Shown here: positions 1-9,640 of the stretch, one piece after another
How the letters are laid out: the number at the start of each line of letters is the position of its first letter
Position numbering within the stretch: the first letter of the stretch is position 1
Source: Pardosa pseudoannulata
Taxonomy: Eukaryota; Arthropoda; Arachnida; Araneae; Lycosidae
NCBI GenBank assembly: GCA_032207245.1
Contig: CM063510.1
Span: 47,146,315 to 47,210,314 of the forward strand
Direction: 5' to 3'
DNA length: 64,000 nucleotides
Translations under genes and position numbers: made by a program
Notes under the pieces: model-generated
The model's database searches: none
What the model saw: the letters and a program-made list of their open reading frames with translations, nothing else
What the model was told of the DNA's origin: nothing

Positions 1-115
1 TAAAAAGTGAAGATTTATAATATATTAGGGTTTCTCAAAGCGTGTTCCGCGGAACCTTGGGTTTTCACAACAATCTTCCAGGCGTTCTCCGAGAAATTTT
101 TAAGCACTATCAAAA
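1..115 (+). mobile_element. truncated hAT-type MITE (family A, left end)
   Basis: From position 26 the sequence TAGGGTTTCTCAAAG matches the left terminal inverted repeat of the better preserved copy at 11481-11995. The similarity fades by about 115 and no matching right end (GAGAACCACTG) follows. The 25 bases before the terminus are repeated before another truncated copy at 3489-3513, so a longer unit than the MITE was duplicated. Confidence 0.55.
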
Positions 116-500
116 CTTTACTGTTTTTCTACCTGTCTCTAACAAAGGTCGCTAAGCATTAATGGGTTGTGAGGTGATTACTTCGGAAACGGAATAACAT
201 CTGAGTTCCGACACGGCAGTCGACTTATCCAAGATTATTGGTAAAAACTAGGAAAACTTTGAACGATCCTGTTACTTGGAGGAAAAAGATAAGTGCGTAG
301 CTCGAGGAGAATGTTATCTCTAAAACGTGTAAGATATTTATGTTGCTTTCGTTACAATCCCTTCAAGCAGAGAAATAAAGGGCTTTATAAATTTTCTTGA
401 AAGTAAACAAGGAGAAGGAAGGACAGTTTCAAGTCGGACTTTGGAGGTACGCTATTCATTTATGCATCGGTAGCTACTCAAATGTAGTAGTTACCAACCT
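116..500. other. no gene seen
   Basis: AT-rich sequence with no convincing frame, splice pair or repeat that I can match elsewhere in the window. Confidence 0.5.
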
Positions 501-656
501 TTAACACTAGATTTACAGATGTTGATCGCATAACTACTTTTACTGAAGTGAGCTAATTCGACTCATACAAGAAAACTTTTTTTGCTTTTTTTTTGAGTTT
601 TTTGCAAAGAAAATAGTTCCAAATTAATTTAAATGAAATGTTTATTATCAAAAAAT

Positions 657-850
657 TCATGGAAAACATATTTTACATATAAAATCTGTTTTTGAAGCAC
701 ATTTTCTGCAAACATTTCTATTACATGTAGCACAATGGTTTCTACATCTGTTTCTTTTGCATGATTCTTGAACTTGACAATTATTCCGTGCGTCAGTAGC
801 ATGAATTTCTGTCATTGGAATGGAAGTGTTCTCGACTTCTTCTTTATATT
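657..850 (-). pseudogene. piggyBac transposase C-terminal cysteine-rich domain remnant
   Basis: The minus-strand frame reads an acidic lead-in (KEEVEN), then about 50 residues with eight or more cysteines in pairs (CKRNRC, CATC, CRKC, CKIC), and a stop immediately after ICFP. A Cys-rich zinc-binding C-terminus is characteristic of piggyBac transposases and binds the terminal repeats. The frame is open to its stop, but everything upstream of the domain is gone. The assignment rests on cysteine spacing plus the TTAA ends; another zinc-finger origin is possible. Confidence 0.6.
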
Positions 851-1069
851 TTCTTTATACTTTATATTTACTTTATACTATATTTATTACTATATTTATT
901 TATTTTCATATACATTCTATGAGTCAAATTGGCTCACAACCGTGAAAATGGATATACCACATTTGATGATGCGAAATGAAGGGGTCTGCGGGGAAGAGGA
1001 ATAAAAGTTTACATATATTTTATTACTTAACTAAAAACCAACGTATGTTTTTGAAAAGTGATATTAAAG

Positions 1070-1070
<1 letters not shown>

Positions 1071-1100
<30 letters not shown>
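1071..1100. repeat. (TA)n microsatellite
   Basis: Uninterrupted TA dinucleotides, about 15 units, inside the piggyBac-like element at 505-1149. Confidence 0.95.
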
Positions 1101-1105
<5 letters not shown>

Positions 1106-1492
1106 CAAATTTTTTATGAGTCAAATTGGCTCGGTCCGTAAATCTAGTGTTAATCAAGACACTTTTATATATTTTAAGTGATCATACGACTATTAAACAC
1201 CGGAAAATGTAGAAAAGAATTATCATTTCTCATACTTTGAAAACTAACAGTTTTACAAACATAATTTTTTTAACATAGTTAGAACAAATTATTATCTACA
1301 TACATCTATTATCTACATATCTCATTTATTTTAGAAATTTAAGAAATATTTGTATTAAAAAGTTTTATTTAAAACACACATTGTTGTTAACAAAAATGAT
1401 ATCAATGCTAACCCGCTTGATTACTAGAAATGTATATAAGTTTAATACAAACATGTTGTTTTAAAACATACTACAATATCTCAAAATCACTT

Positions 1493-1708
1493 GGTTTGGA
1501 GGTTTGATTGGTTTGACTGGTCACTTCGTTAGATTGGTTTGGTTTGGAGTGCTATGGTCTACTTTTTGCAACACGAGGGCTAATGAGACAGGGACTTACA
1601 GCTTAAAGCCGATTCCGAACGGCTACGAACATCCATGCCATAGTAGGATTCGAACTCACGAACTCCGGTACCGAAGGAAAGCACCCTAACCAATCGGCCA
1701 TCGTTTGG
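1493..1708 (-). mobile_element. tRNA-derived SINE (family 1), minus strand
   Basis: Reverse-complement copy of the SINE at 4627-4803. The B-box region, the CATGGATGTTCG block and the CCAAA-type tail are present. It is flanked by a 12-bp target duplication, TCAAAATCACTT, at 1481-1492 and 1709-1720, so it arrived by LINE-type retrotransposition. The tail end (on the left here) is longer than in other copies and holds degenerate GGTTTG repeats. The 61-codon frame through it is a by-product of the SINE and not a gene. Confidence 0.85.
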
Positions 1709-1746
1709 TCAAAATCACTTAAAACCTAAATTTGTATCTAATTAAA

Positions 1747-1753
<7 letters not shown>

Positions 1754-1800
<47 letters not shown>
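1754..1800. repeat. (TA)n microsatellite
   Basis: About 23 perfect TA units. Confidence 0.95.
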
Positions 1801-1803
<3 letters not shown>

Positions 1804-2299
1804 AAATATTTGAAAAAAGGAAATTTTTTTCCTTAAAAATTAAACACTTATCATTACAAGAAAAAACATATTTTAGGAATTATGCAGGAAAGTTTAGGGT
1901 CAACCGGATGTAAATTATATTTTGTACAACTTATAAAAGTTTCTTGAAAAATCATTAAAAACTTTTTGATATAACATGCGCATCACATGAAAAAAAAAAT
2001 TTTTTTTTTTTTGAGAAAAATCAAGGTAAAGTTTTGTAAATTTGTAAATTTGTTTACAGTAAACATATGACACGTTTTTATTCATAATTTCTCTGAATAT
2101 TGGAACTATTATTGAAGATAGTTTTAAAAATTTCAGAACTTAATTGTTTTTCATATATATATTTTTTCTGAAAAATCCAATTTTTTGCCCATTTAACAGC
2201 CGTATGATCCTTTAAAAGACACATCACTTCTTCACACAATATCATTAAACGTTTATTTTTCAGTTCTATGATTTGTTTTCATTTCTCAATATTAGCTTC

Positions 2300-2302
<3 letters not shown>

Positions 2303-2367
<65 letters not shown>
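2303..2367. repeat. (TA)n microsatellite
   Basis: About 32 TA units abutting the left end of the dispersed repeat at 2368-2726. It generates artefactual Ile-Tyr frames. Confidence 0.95.
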
Positions 2368-2369
<2 letters not shown>

Positions 2370-2723
2370 CATGTCGTGATCCAGAGTTAAGGCGAATGGA
2401 AAACAGTCTTCTTGATAATAACGAGTTTATTAAACTCATCGTTCTTAAGGAAAGCAACTTGCGCCATTTTCATTGTTCTTGACGGAGCTGAACGTGGAAT
2501 AGGTGTGGACCGCTCCATGCCGACGCATTCACTGAAAACTTATCTGTTTCCAAGCTCATCAAATTGTTTCAAAATGCTTCCGCCTGACCGGATGATCCTA
2601 AAAGCTTACGCGAGCGCGGGTCTTTTTCTTTTTTTATTATTATTATAAAAGAGTTCCCTTTTTAAAATCGCTTTTAACTCACGTAATTTCCAACTATCCC
2701 TTTTTTAGACCTGACATATGTGC

Positions 2724-2726
<3 letters not shown>
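2368..2726 (+). repeat. dispersed repeat, inverted partner at 40034-40372
   Basis: About 350 bp that reappears on the minus strand at 40034-40372 with roughly 80% identity by eye. Shared landmarks are GACATGTCGTGATCCAGA at one end, CTTCCGCCTGACC in the middle and TTTCCAACTA near the other end. Both copies are bounded on both sides by TA-rich tracts. The ends show weak inverted similarity (TATATGACATGTC against CATATGTCAGGTC), so a DNA-transposon origin is possible. No coding potential recognised. Confidence 0.75.

Positions 2727-2797
<71 letters not shown>
2727..2797. repeat. (TA)n microsatellite
   Basis: About 35 TA units filling the gap between the dispersed repeat and the solo LTR that starts at 2800. 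Confidence 0.95.
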
Positions 2798-2799
<2 letters not shown>

Positions 2800-3097
2800 T
2801 GTAACGAATTCTCATTACATTGAATTCCGGATAGAGACTGAACTAAAACCGTGAGAAAAACCAGCCTAATCTAGAAGAATAGCAAACGTGCCTATTGTGG
2901 ACACTTGAAGTGAGCTCTTCTTTACATAGTGAATGGCCTCTACATTGTAAGGAAACAACAATACCTTACTATTTTGTTCTCCAAGAGATTGTCTATGGAC
3001 GTTGATTAATGGATCGGCCAGATTGCACCAGGTTTCGGCAACCACGTCATCCACCAGCTGTCCGAGCAGCTGATATGGACATTCTTGCGGAGACGAC

Positions 3098-3105
3098 TAT
3101 ATAAG
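3098..3105 (+). promoter_or_regulatory. TATA box of the solo LTR
   Basis: TATATAAG about 300 bp into the LTR and 206 bp before its AATAAA. The placement suits a U3/R boundary. Confidence 0.5.
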
Positions 3106-3310
3106 AAGAGAGAGTTCGAGGTCCAGAGGAGGATTATTTGACCGATCGAGTAGCTGTGAACTCATCGGCTAGAACGTCGAGGGAGCGACTGAGAGAGTCC
3201 TCCCCCCTTTTTTTTTCTTAGGAAGCTGATGTCTTGCATCGATTTATCTTTTTCATTGTAGATATTCATCGTTCATCTGTATCTTCTCATCACTTCAATA
3301 TTGTTTTCTT

Positions 3311-3316
3311 AATAAA
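3311..3316 (+). terminator. polyadenylation signal of the solo LTR
   Basis: AATAAA near the 3' end of the LTR, 67 bp before its CA end, as expected for the R region. Confidence 0.5.
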
Positions 3317-3380
3317 TATCTTAGTCTGTACGTAGGCTTCCGCTATCCTTTTTCGGGTTCACTTAGAGCCCCAGTACGCT

Positions 3381-3383
<3 letters not shown>

Positions 3384-3436
<53 letters not shown>
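3384..3436. repeat. (TA)n(TG)n microsatellite
   Basis: About 14 TA units passing into about 12 TG units, directly after the LTR end. Confidence 0.95.
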
Positions 3437-3488
3437 GATACAGATATTTGTATGTACAGATATTTGGTGTTATATGAAAAGATAATGA

Positions 3489-3600
3489 TAAAAAGTGAAG
3501 ATTTATAATACATTAAGGTTTCTCAAAGTGTGTCCTGCAGAACCCTGGGGTTCCATAGCGGACTTAAGAAACATATCACTTTTTCAAAATTTTAATTTTT
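3489..3600 (+). repeat. second copy of the sequence at 1-75, with truncated hAT family A end
   Basis: 3489-3564 matches 1-75, including 25 bases outside the MITE terminus (TAAAAAGTGAAGATTTATAA) and the start TTTCTCAAAGTGTG. The right end of the MITE is absent. From about 3600 to 4010 the sequence is AT-rich, with a 94-codon frame (3719-4003) that I do not recognise and treat as chance. Confidence 0.6.
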
Positions 3601-4009
3601 TGATATTTACATTCTTGAAATCTCTGGACATTTCTGAACTATATTAGAACCTGTAAAAATACACAGCTTTTGCATTTTATATCATTGCTTTTAAGTAAGC
3701 TATCAAAACTTTAAATAAATGTTACTGAAAATGGTGTCTTTTCAATTTGTGCACATTGTAAGTAAAAAAAAAAATTATGAACATTTTGATTTCGAATTTT
3801 TACAGAAAATATATTATAGACCTGCGATGAAACTGTATCTACTTTTTTCACTGTTGTTTATGTCATTTAGTATTTATAGTATTGAAATTGAATTTTTAAA
3901 TATTATTCTATCTTTATTGAAAATTCAATCCTCTGGTGCAATATTTCTCATAATTTTTAAGAATTTAAACAGTTCGATAATGATACCTAATAATTATTCA
4001 TAAATATTG

Positions 4010-4299
4010 TGAAGACCCCCCCTTTGTTCAGAGCACTAACGACAGAAATCTGCTGATCTGAATTCCTCCGGTTTCGACCAGATTATAATAGTGCGGCGAC
4101 GCAGTGTCTGGGATGTTCACAGTTCAGTTGAATAGGCGTCAAGCCCCTGATCTGTCGTGGTAAATGATCCCGGAGGATTGCCTCGAGAATTCCGGAATCG
4201 GGACAGCTAGCAAATGAGAATTCAACTAAAAAAACTACTGCAACCTTAGCTGGAGTTCTCAGTAACTGGAATCGTAACTGATCAAAAAAAAAAAAAAAA

Positions 4300-4339
<40 letters not shown>

Positions 4340-4345
4340 GGTTGG
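4010..4345 (+). mobile_element. retroposon-like block with long A-tract
   Basis: This GC-richer, CpG-containing stretch (about 4016-4280) contrasts with its neighbours and ends in an A-tract of roughly 55 nt broken by one C (4283-4338). GTAACTGATC just before the tract and GTAACTGACC just after it may be a target duplication or chance. Following DNA to about 4600 is also GC-richer and unlike the surroundings. A LINE 3' end, a poly(A) retroposon or a processed pseudogene would all fit; no protein is recognisable. Confidence 0.35.
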
Positions 4346-4626
4346 CGGGACCGTAACTGACCCCCAGGTATGAAAAGCCTACAATTTTTTGACTCGGGGC
4401 TTTTCGATATTTTTTACGTAGGTGCTTTGACCTCGTGGAGGCTTCCGCGACTTTTGACCGGAGCCAGATTTTTAGTCATTACGTTCGGGAGACTCGTAAA
4501 GTCCGCTCATATAAGGAACGGCAGAGTCTCGGATACCGAACGGGGATAGATTGGGTTTGCATTGTACCCTGGAAGAGCCTCTCCCTTTTGTGAGATTATT
4601 TAATCTTTTTTTCTGATTGTGATCTT

Positions 4627-4803
4627 GCCGAACGATGGCCGATTGGTTAGGGTGCTGGTCTTCGGTACCGGAGTTCGTGGGTTCGAATCCCACAGTGGCA
4701 TGGATGTTCGTAGCCGTTCGGAATCGGCTTTAAGCTGTAGGTCCCGGTCTCATTAGCCCTCGTGTTGCAAAAAATAGACCATAGCACTCCAACCAAACCA
4801 AAC
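4627..4803 (+). mobile_element. tRNA-derived SINE (family 1), best reference copy
   Basis: 177 bp. The tRNA-like head has an A box (4636-4651, TGGCCGATTGGTTAGG) and a perfect B box (4680-4690, GGTTCGAATCC), the internal promoter of RNA polymerase III. The body holds a short hairpin (4712-4729, AGCCG/CGGCT arms) conserved between copies, and the tail is CCAAA-like. A perfect 14-bp target duplication CTGATTGTGATCTT flanks it at 4613-4626 and 4804-4817, which fixes both ends. Perfect duplication and intact boxes suggest a fairly young insertion. It is not a functional tRNA gene: the anticodon arm and acceptor pairing are lost. Confidence 0.93.
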
Positions 4804-4817
4804 CTGATTGTGATCTT

Positions 4818-5391
4818 CGTGGTAATGTTATGCAAGCAACAATCCTTTACATTTCGACTTGTTTTTGGAGATTAGAATCCCCTTGTAAGTAACCAGTATT
4901 TACTCCACAAAAATAAAAGTGATTTCCATTTCTGTTAAGTCTATGATCCTTCTTCACGCTACTTCTTCACTCAAGAACATTGAAGATGTCAGAATATGTA
5001 TAATTGTTTACAAAAAAGAAAAAATTATTAATTAAAATCACTTTACGTTGTTTTAAATCTGTGAATTATGTGTCAGAAAAATTTTTGAATTCTTGAAACA
5101 AGCTCTCGCTTTTTCCTTTATAAACAAATTCTTATTTTATAGAAACAAAGTAAATTCAGCAAAACTAAATACATAAAAATAGAACAAATATTAAAACTCC
5201 AATGTATTTACGATGGTAATTAAAAAAGGCGATAAATAAGACAAAATCTTCCATTTGGAGTGGATTAAAGGTGATATGTCCCCTTAAAATATTCCCAGTC
5301 TCGTTTACTGTTACACACTTTTTTCATCCATAATGCTAAAGTAAAAGCTTTAAAAAATATTTTGAAATTTAATAAAAGTTATAATAATATA
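4818..5391. other. no gene seen
   Basis: AT-rich filler between the SINE and the pogo-like element. No repeat or frame recognised. Confidence 0.5.
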
Positions 5392-6286
5392 CAGTAGACT
5401 CCGCTTAATGTGAGCAGTTTGGGACACCGTTATTTTGATAACAATAACCGATTGATAACAATAAACGATATGCAAAATTAGATAAATTTACTCACCCCCC
5501 CTTTAATTCACACGTACTAAATTTCAAAATAAAATGAAAAAACTCACCTTATATTTATGTACTGTATATTATCCTTTAAAACATAAGAATTGTGTACATA
5601 ATAAAAAAATTGATCAATTGTTGACACTCTACAGTTTTTCCCAAGAAGCTCATTGATAAATTGTTCGTAATCATAATGTATTTTAAAGTCATCGGAGCGG
5701 TGTTGTACTCCACGTTTCAAAACTTTCAATGCATTTCTCATTTCAGCACTTGTAGGAGGTGGTTCAATATCAAGAGATTCTATATCTGACTCATTAGTTC
5801 CATCCACCTGTCATAATAATTTAAGATTTCGATCTTTTGTTTTAATGTTAAATCATTTCGCTGTCTGGCTTCCATATCGACAAGCTGCAAGTAAGCGAGC
5901 AAGGCATAAAATGTGAATACGCTCCTTCGCAGTACCAATAAGAATGTGTTGCCTTCTGCTTATCTGACAACCACTGACAGGTGAAAAATTCCAGGAACGT
6001 GTAAAACTCCACTCCTTTGTTCATTCCCCATTTCCTTAGGTGGAAGAAGAAGAATTCTCGGAAATTCAAACAACAACGAAGGGAAAGAAAAGAATGGGTT
6101 CCTTCTGAATACACTGTGAATATTCCTTTGCCAGTTAAAATGAGGTTAGAAAACTGATAACATACCCGATGTTATGATCACATAAAGTGATAATTTTAAC
6201 ATACAAATGAATAGAGAAAATCGGCACCAAGTGATTTCGATAACAATAAGCGATTGGTCCGCGATCACATTAAACGGAGACCACTG
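5392..6286 (-). mobile_element. pogo/Tigger-like DNA transposon remnant
   Basis: The left end CAGTAGACTCCGCTTAATGT and the right end (reverse complement CAGTGGTCTCCGTTTAATGT) form terminal inverted repeats that extend into GATAACAATAA-type subterminal motifs for about 50 bp. TA precedes the left end as in Tc1/mariner/pogo targets; on the right TA is mutated to TC. The minus strand keeps the C-terminal part of a Tigger-type transposase (5544-5807). At 895 bp it is well short of an autonomous element. Confidence 0.75.
5544..5807 (-). pseudogene. Tigger-type transposase C-terminal fragment
   Basis: 87-codon minus-strand frame. An acidic stretch (ESDIESLDIEPPP) is followed by a helical segment with the SAEMRNALKVLKRGV pattern. 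Tigger/jerky-like transposases end in a similar acidic spacer plus an ALxxLxxLRR-type helix. The DDE catalytic core is not present, so this is a remnant. Recognition is by pattern plus the surrounding terminal repeats, not by alignment. Confidence 0.5.
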
Positions 6287-6818
6287 TCTAAAGATTGTCT
6301 CCTCGTTGCTTCATAAGACGTGGACGAGTTATTATTACCTTACTCCAAGTTCTGCCAAGAATCAAATGTATATTTTAACCTTTAACTGTAAAGGATTTTT
6401 TAAAAACTGTGATGTGAACAATGCTTTCTTGTACGCCTATTAAATTATATATATTTTTTTCATTTTCTATGATTCGTCATCAGGATTATCCTTTTAATAT
6501 TATCTTCAAGGTTCAGAATTAGTTTCGTTTCTCAAGTTACTGGAGGTGCCTGAGTACTGCCATCTCGCGGCACCCTCAACTGTAATATCCGTAACATTGA
6601 GTTTTATCGCTATATGTATATTTCGTCATAAACAAAGTTTTCGCGATTACAGTGCTTCTTTTATTCCATACCAGAAAATAATAGACAATAAAAATTCAAA
6701 ATTATTGTCTGCAAACAATAGATTTTTATTTCTGATATTTTTAAGGACTGTTAAAGATCTGTTTCAACTGCGTGAAAAGCACTGTTACAATTGCATATGA
6801 ATATGTCTGCAGAGTTTG

Positions 6819-6821
<3 letters not shown>
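6287..6821. other. no gene seen
   Basis: AT-rich sequence; the short frames here (for example 6546-6800) have no recognisable domain. Confidence 0.5.

Positions 6822-6873
<52 letters not shown>
6822..6873. repeat. (TA)n microsatellite
   Basis: About 26 TA units; both strands give spurious Tyr-Ile frames. Confidence 0.95.
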
Positions 6874-6875
<2 letters not shown>

Positions 6876-6966
6876 TAAAGAAAATTTCCGTTTTATTGCG
6901 GTTTTTTTGTTATATAGAGGGCAGATTGCAATCAAAACTGAAATGAACAACAAGATGCTTGGTTAG

Positions 6967-7133
6967 ATTTGGAGTGATACGGTCTACTGTTTTGCTACAC
7001 GGGGGATAATAAAACTGAGGCCTACTTCGTAAAGACGATTCTGAACGGTCACGGACATCCATGTCAGCAACGGGATTCGAACTCGCGAACTCCAGTACCG
7101 AAAAGCAGCGCCCTACCATTCGGCCACCGTTCG
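6967..7133 (-). mobile_element. tRNA-derived SINE (family 1), minus strand, diverged
   Basis: Contains the complement of the B box (GGATTCGAAC region near 7073) and the ACGGTCTACT/GATAATAAAACTGAGG body, more diverged than the 4627 copy. The tail is shortened. An imperfect target duplication GCTTGGTTAG / GCTTGGCTTAG is visible at 6957-6966 and 7134-7144. Confidence 0.75.
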
Positions 7134-7324
7134 GCTTGGCTTAGCTTCGTTTGGTTGGATGGTTGGTTGATTGGAATTTAGTGGCGCTAATTCCTGAAAG
7201 TACAAACTGAGCCAAACGAGACGAAATTAAAAACAAAGTAACAGATAAAAAACAAAGCAAAAAACACAAGAGAAATAATTTTGAAGATGAATTAGAAGAA
7301 ACAACAAATTGAACGTTTAGCTTC

Positions 7325-7366
7325 GTTTGGAGCAATACGGTCTACTGTTTTGCTATATGAAACACC
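7325..7366 (-). mobile_element. SINE family 1 fragment
   Basis: Only the tail-proximal 40 bp (GTTTGGAGCAATACGGTCTA then CTGTTTTGCTA) is present. TTAGCTTCGTTTGG occurs at both 7141-7154 and 7318-7331, so this piece and the end of the previous SINE copy may be linked by a local duplication or rearrangement. Confidence 0.6.
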
Positions 7367-7379
7367 CACTAGATGTTGT

Positions 7380-7700
7380 TAAAGATCTAAATAGAAAATT
7401 TAACCATTTTAAGGTAGATCTATTTCAGTTATGTCCTACGAGTGGAATAGACGCTATATTGAAATTTTTAATTATATAGATTGCAGATCGGGATTGAAAA
7501 GAGAAGTACGTTACTAGATGTTATAACAATGTTAAATACAAAATTTCCACTTCTTACGACTATTCGCTTGAGTTTTGCGAGAGCATGTTTGAATTTACTT
7601 TGAGACATCACGAAACAGCTAGTCAAAATATGTTTAGGTAAGCTCAAAATGAATATCTATCGTTTCAAAATTAAAGATACGTTGTACATACTTAGAAACA
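7380..7700 (+). repeat. dispersed repeat, related copy at about 18480-18690
   Basis: Shared stretches with 18480-18690 include a TTATATAGA...GATT block, ACTAGATGT...ATAATA, AAATACAAAATT and, near the end, AAAATGAATATCTATC. A short related piece also lies at 6905-6960. Identity is patchy. No coding content recognised. Confidence 0.45.
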
Positions 7701-8452
7701 CAACTTCGAAACTTGTCAAACTGGATCCAGACATGTTGAAAATTAGTATTTCCGTTGAAATCTAACACTAAAATATTTCACAATTGTAATACTTACTTTA
7801 CTTTGTATAAAACAGTAATTAATTAACACCCCCCGACTCACCCCTCACCCGACAAAAAACTCAATTGACCCCTTGTGGGTCGCCAGCTACCGGATAGCAA
7901 CTACTGCACTAAAGCGAAAGAAAGAAAAATACCCGATGTAATGACTCCTTTATCAGTGTTGAAATTTAGGCGTGTTAGCCCTGCAAGTTTCTCATATACT
8001 CCCACATTAGGGTGTCACTTTTAACGTGTTGTCAAAAATGATGAGGCCTAATGACACAATCGCTAAGCAATACACGAGAGATCTGCTTAATTAACATGGC
8101 TTCAGAATACATCGATTCGAAATTGGATTCTAAATTGATGAATGTGTGAAATTCCCGTGTTACCAGCCAAAATATTTCTGCTTCTTTTGTTATTTCTTAC
8201 CTATTAGAACCAGAAATGTGAATAAGTGTATTCTTTACTCTACCAGGGCTTAAAATGTCCCATAATATTGACTGAGTGACTTTAATTTACGGCAGCAACC
8301 TGAAGCGGTCACCTAGTTGTTACTGATCTACGACAGGCCTGTCCAATTGGATTTAGCCCAACCTGGTAAGGAGGAAACATTACACAGAAAAACTCGAGAC
8401 TACCAGGAAGAACAGAAAAATACAGATACAGGAAGAAGGGAAGGATAATGAT

Positions 8453-8589
8453 TGGTTTGGTTTTGGAGTGCTACGGTCTACTTTTACGAGGGCTAATGAG
8501 ACCGGGATATACTGCTTAAAGCCGATTCCGAACGGCTACGAACTCCGGTTCCGAAGGACAGGACTCTAACCATTTGGCCATCGTTCGGC
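8453..8589 (-). mobile_element. tRNA-derived SINE (family 1) with internal deletion
   Basis: 137 bp, minus strand. The tail, body and A-box side are present but about 40 bp including the B box are missing (GGCTACGAACTCCGG joins distant parts). Flanked by GGAAGGATAATGAT / GGAAGAATAATGAT (13 of 14) at 8439-8452 and 8590-8603. The deletion happened within the element and leaves no complete Pol III promoter. Confidence 0.85.
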
Positions 8590-8603
8590 GGAAGAATAAT
8601 GAT

Positions 8604-9640
8604 AGAGAATGAAAGTATGCAAAAGCAAGAAATGATCTCCAAGAACCTTGTTAAAAAAGCAACTTTACAGGCTCCTGCTCAAATTCAGCTTCTTCATTCC
8701 TCTTTTAACCCTTTATAAAACAGTGGTTTCGCGATGAAACCATATGTTAAAATATTTTTCTTTTCTTTTTAAAAATATATTAATGTTTTTTTTGTGTATG
8801 TATTTTACACTTTATGCTATTAATAAATGGTAGAACTAAGCACAATTTATTTTTCTCTTTGAAATATCCGTGTTTAAACTTGCTTTGTGGGAAAAACCCC
8901 AGGAATTTGATTTTTTTCTTCATATCCTCAAATAAATACACCTACATAAAACAATACTTATAAATTTTTTAGCTATTTATCTATCACATCCTTTTAATGA
9001 TAATTATTCAATGTACTTCCACTATAATTAAAATTTTAAGAATGTATTATTTTCACGCTACACAAGGGTATAGATAGTTTCACAATTAAACACACCTCAC
9101 CCCAAAACAAAACCACTACCGACAGAAATTGATATATTTTTCACATATTTCACTTATATAAGGCTCATAGATTACATTATTAACCTAATTCCGTCAAATT
9201 TTTAAGAATTTTCAATAGTGAACTTTAAAGGGTTAAGGTGTGTTTGGATATTGATTTTTGAAATTACTTTGTAGATTACAGGTATGGGCTCTTAAAAATT
9301 CCTGGTAGGTTATATATTTGTAGTATGTATTAATATGTACACACTATATAAGTTAATTTTTTTATTATATTCCAGATTAAATTTTCTGTTCAACAGAGAG
9401 TTTCAAATGGCGTTGCCATTAGTTCGACCGACAGACTGAATCTGATGATTCTTAAAGCAGATGGGATTTGTAGTTCCCACGCTGTGAAGTCAGTAGCTAA
9501 AACATAACCAATCTCTATTAGAACAGCAGCAGGTGTTGATCAAATAACTGGTGATTCCTGTAAGAAGATTTCCCTGCCGAACAGTGAGAGATCATTCCGG
9601 TTTTAACCTTCAAGTGCACTTTTCCTGGTTTAGCAAAACA
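8604..9640 (+). repeat. host repeat B, copy 1 (interrupted)
   Basis: Two parts (8604-8704 and 9237-9640) match 20140-20900 and, in reverse, 39400-39672. Landmarks are GATCTCCAAGAACCTTG, TATATTTGTAGTATGTATTA, CAGATTAAATTTTCTGTT, TTAGTTCGAC and AAGATTTCCCTGCCGA. A TTAA-flanked element (8709-9232) splits this copy; the copy at 20.1 kb lacks it. The function of the repeat itself is unknown. Confidence 0.75.
8709..9232. mobile_element. TTAA-flanked piggyBac-like MITE
   Basis: 524 bp with TTAA at 8705-8708 and 9233-9236 and inverted CCCTTTAT/CCCTTTAA ends. The related repeat copy at about 20233 (CCTCTTCTAAGTAG) is uninterrupted and acts as an empty site. No cysteine-rich frame is visible inside, unlike four other TTAA elements here. 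Confidence 0.7.

Larger units (their letters stand above)
505..1149 (-). mobile_element. piggyBac-like deletion derivative
   Basis: The element is bounded by TTAA at 501-504 and 1150-1153. Its ends are inverted copies of CACTAGATTTAC followed by A/G and G. TTAA duplication is the hallmark of the piggyBac superfamily. The minus strand keeps a short coding remnant at about 657-850 (separate entry). The transposase core is missing, so this copy is non-autonomous. A (TA)15 tract lies inside it. Confidence 0.7.
2800..3383 (+). mobile_element. probable solo LTR of a retrotransposon
   Basis: 584 bp beginning TGTAACG and ending CGCTACA: a TG...CA unit whose ends form a 7-bp imperfect inverted repeat. 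Inside, in the order expected of an LTR, are a TATA box (TATATAAG, 3098-3105), a GC-richer transcribed stretch and a polyadenylation signal AATAAA (3311-3316). There is no second LTR, primer-binding site or pol frame beside it, so this is either a solo LTR left by recombination or an isolated remnant. The flanks are (TA)n microsatellites, so a target duplication cannot be read reliably. Confidence 0.65.

Noticed and set aside
1504..1689. Recurrent frame with NETGTYSLKPIPNGYEHPCH (also at 4647-4835, 41166-41396, 52121-52411)
   Set aside because: It follows SINE family 1 copies in the antisense direction; repetition comes from the SINE and not from a gene family.
2273..2482. Ile-Tyr-repeat open frames (also at 6741-6966, 10675-10911, 14922-15252)
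   Set aside because: They are translations of (TA)n microsatellites in both strands and carry no protein signal.
2303..3436. CRISPR-like regular repeats
   Set aside because: The regular units are dinucleotide microsatellites without spacers; context is eukaryotic.
4627..4803. Functional tRNA gene
   Set aside because: The A and B boxes are good, but acceptor and anticodon stems do not pair, a 100-bp tail follows and target duplications flank it, so it is a SINE.
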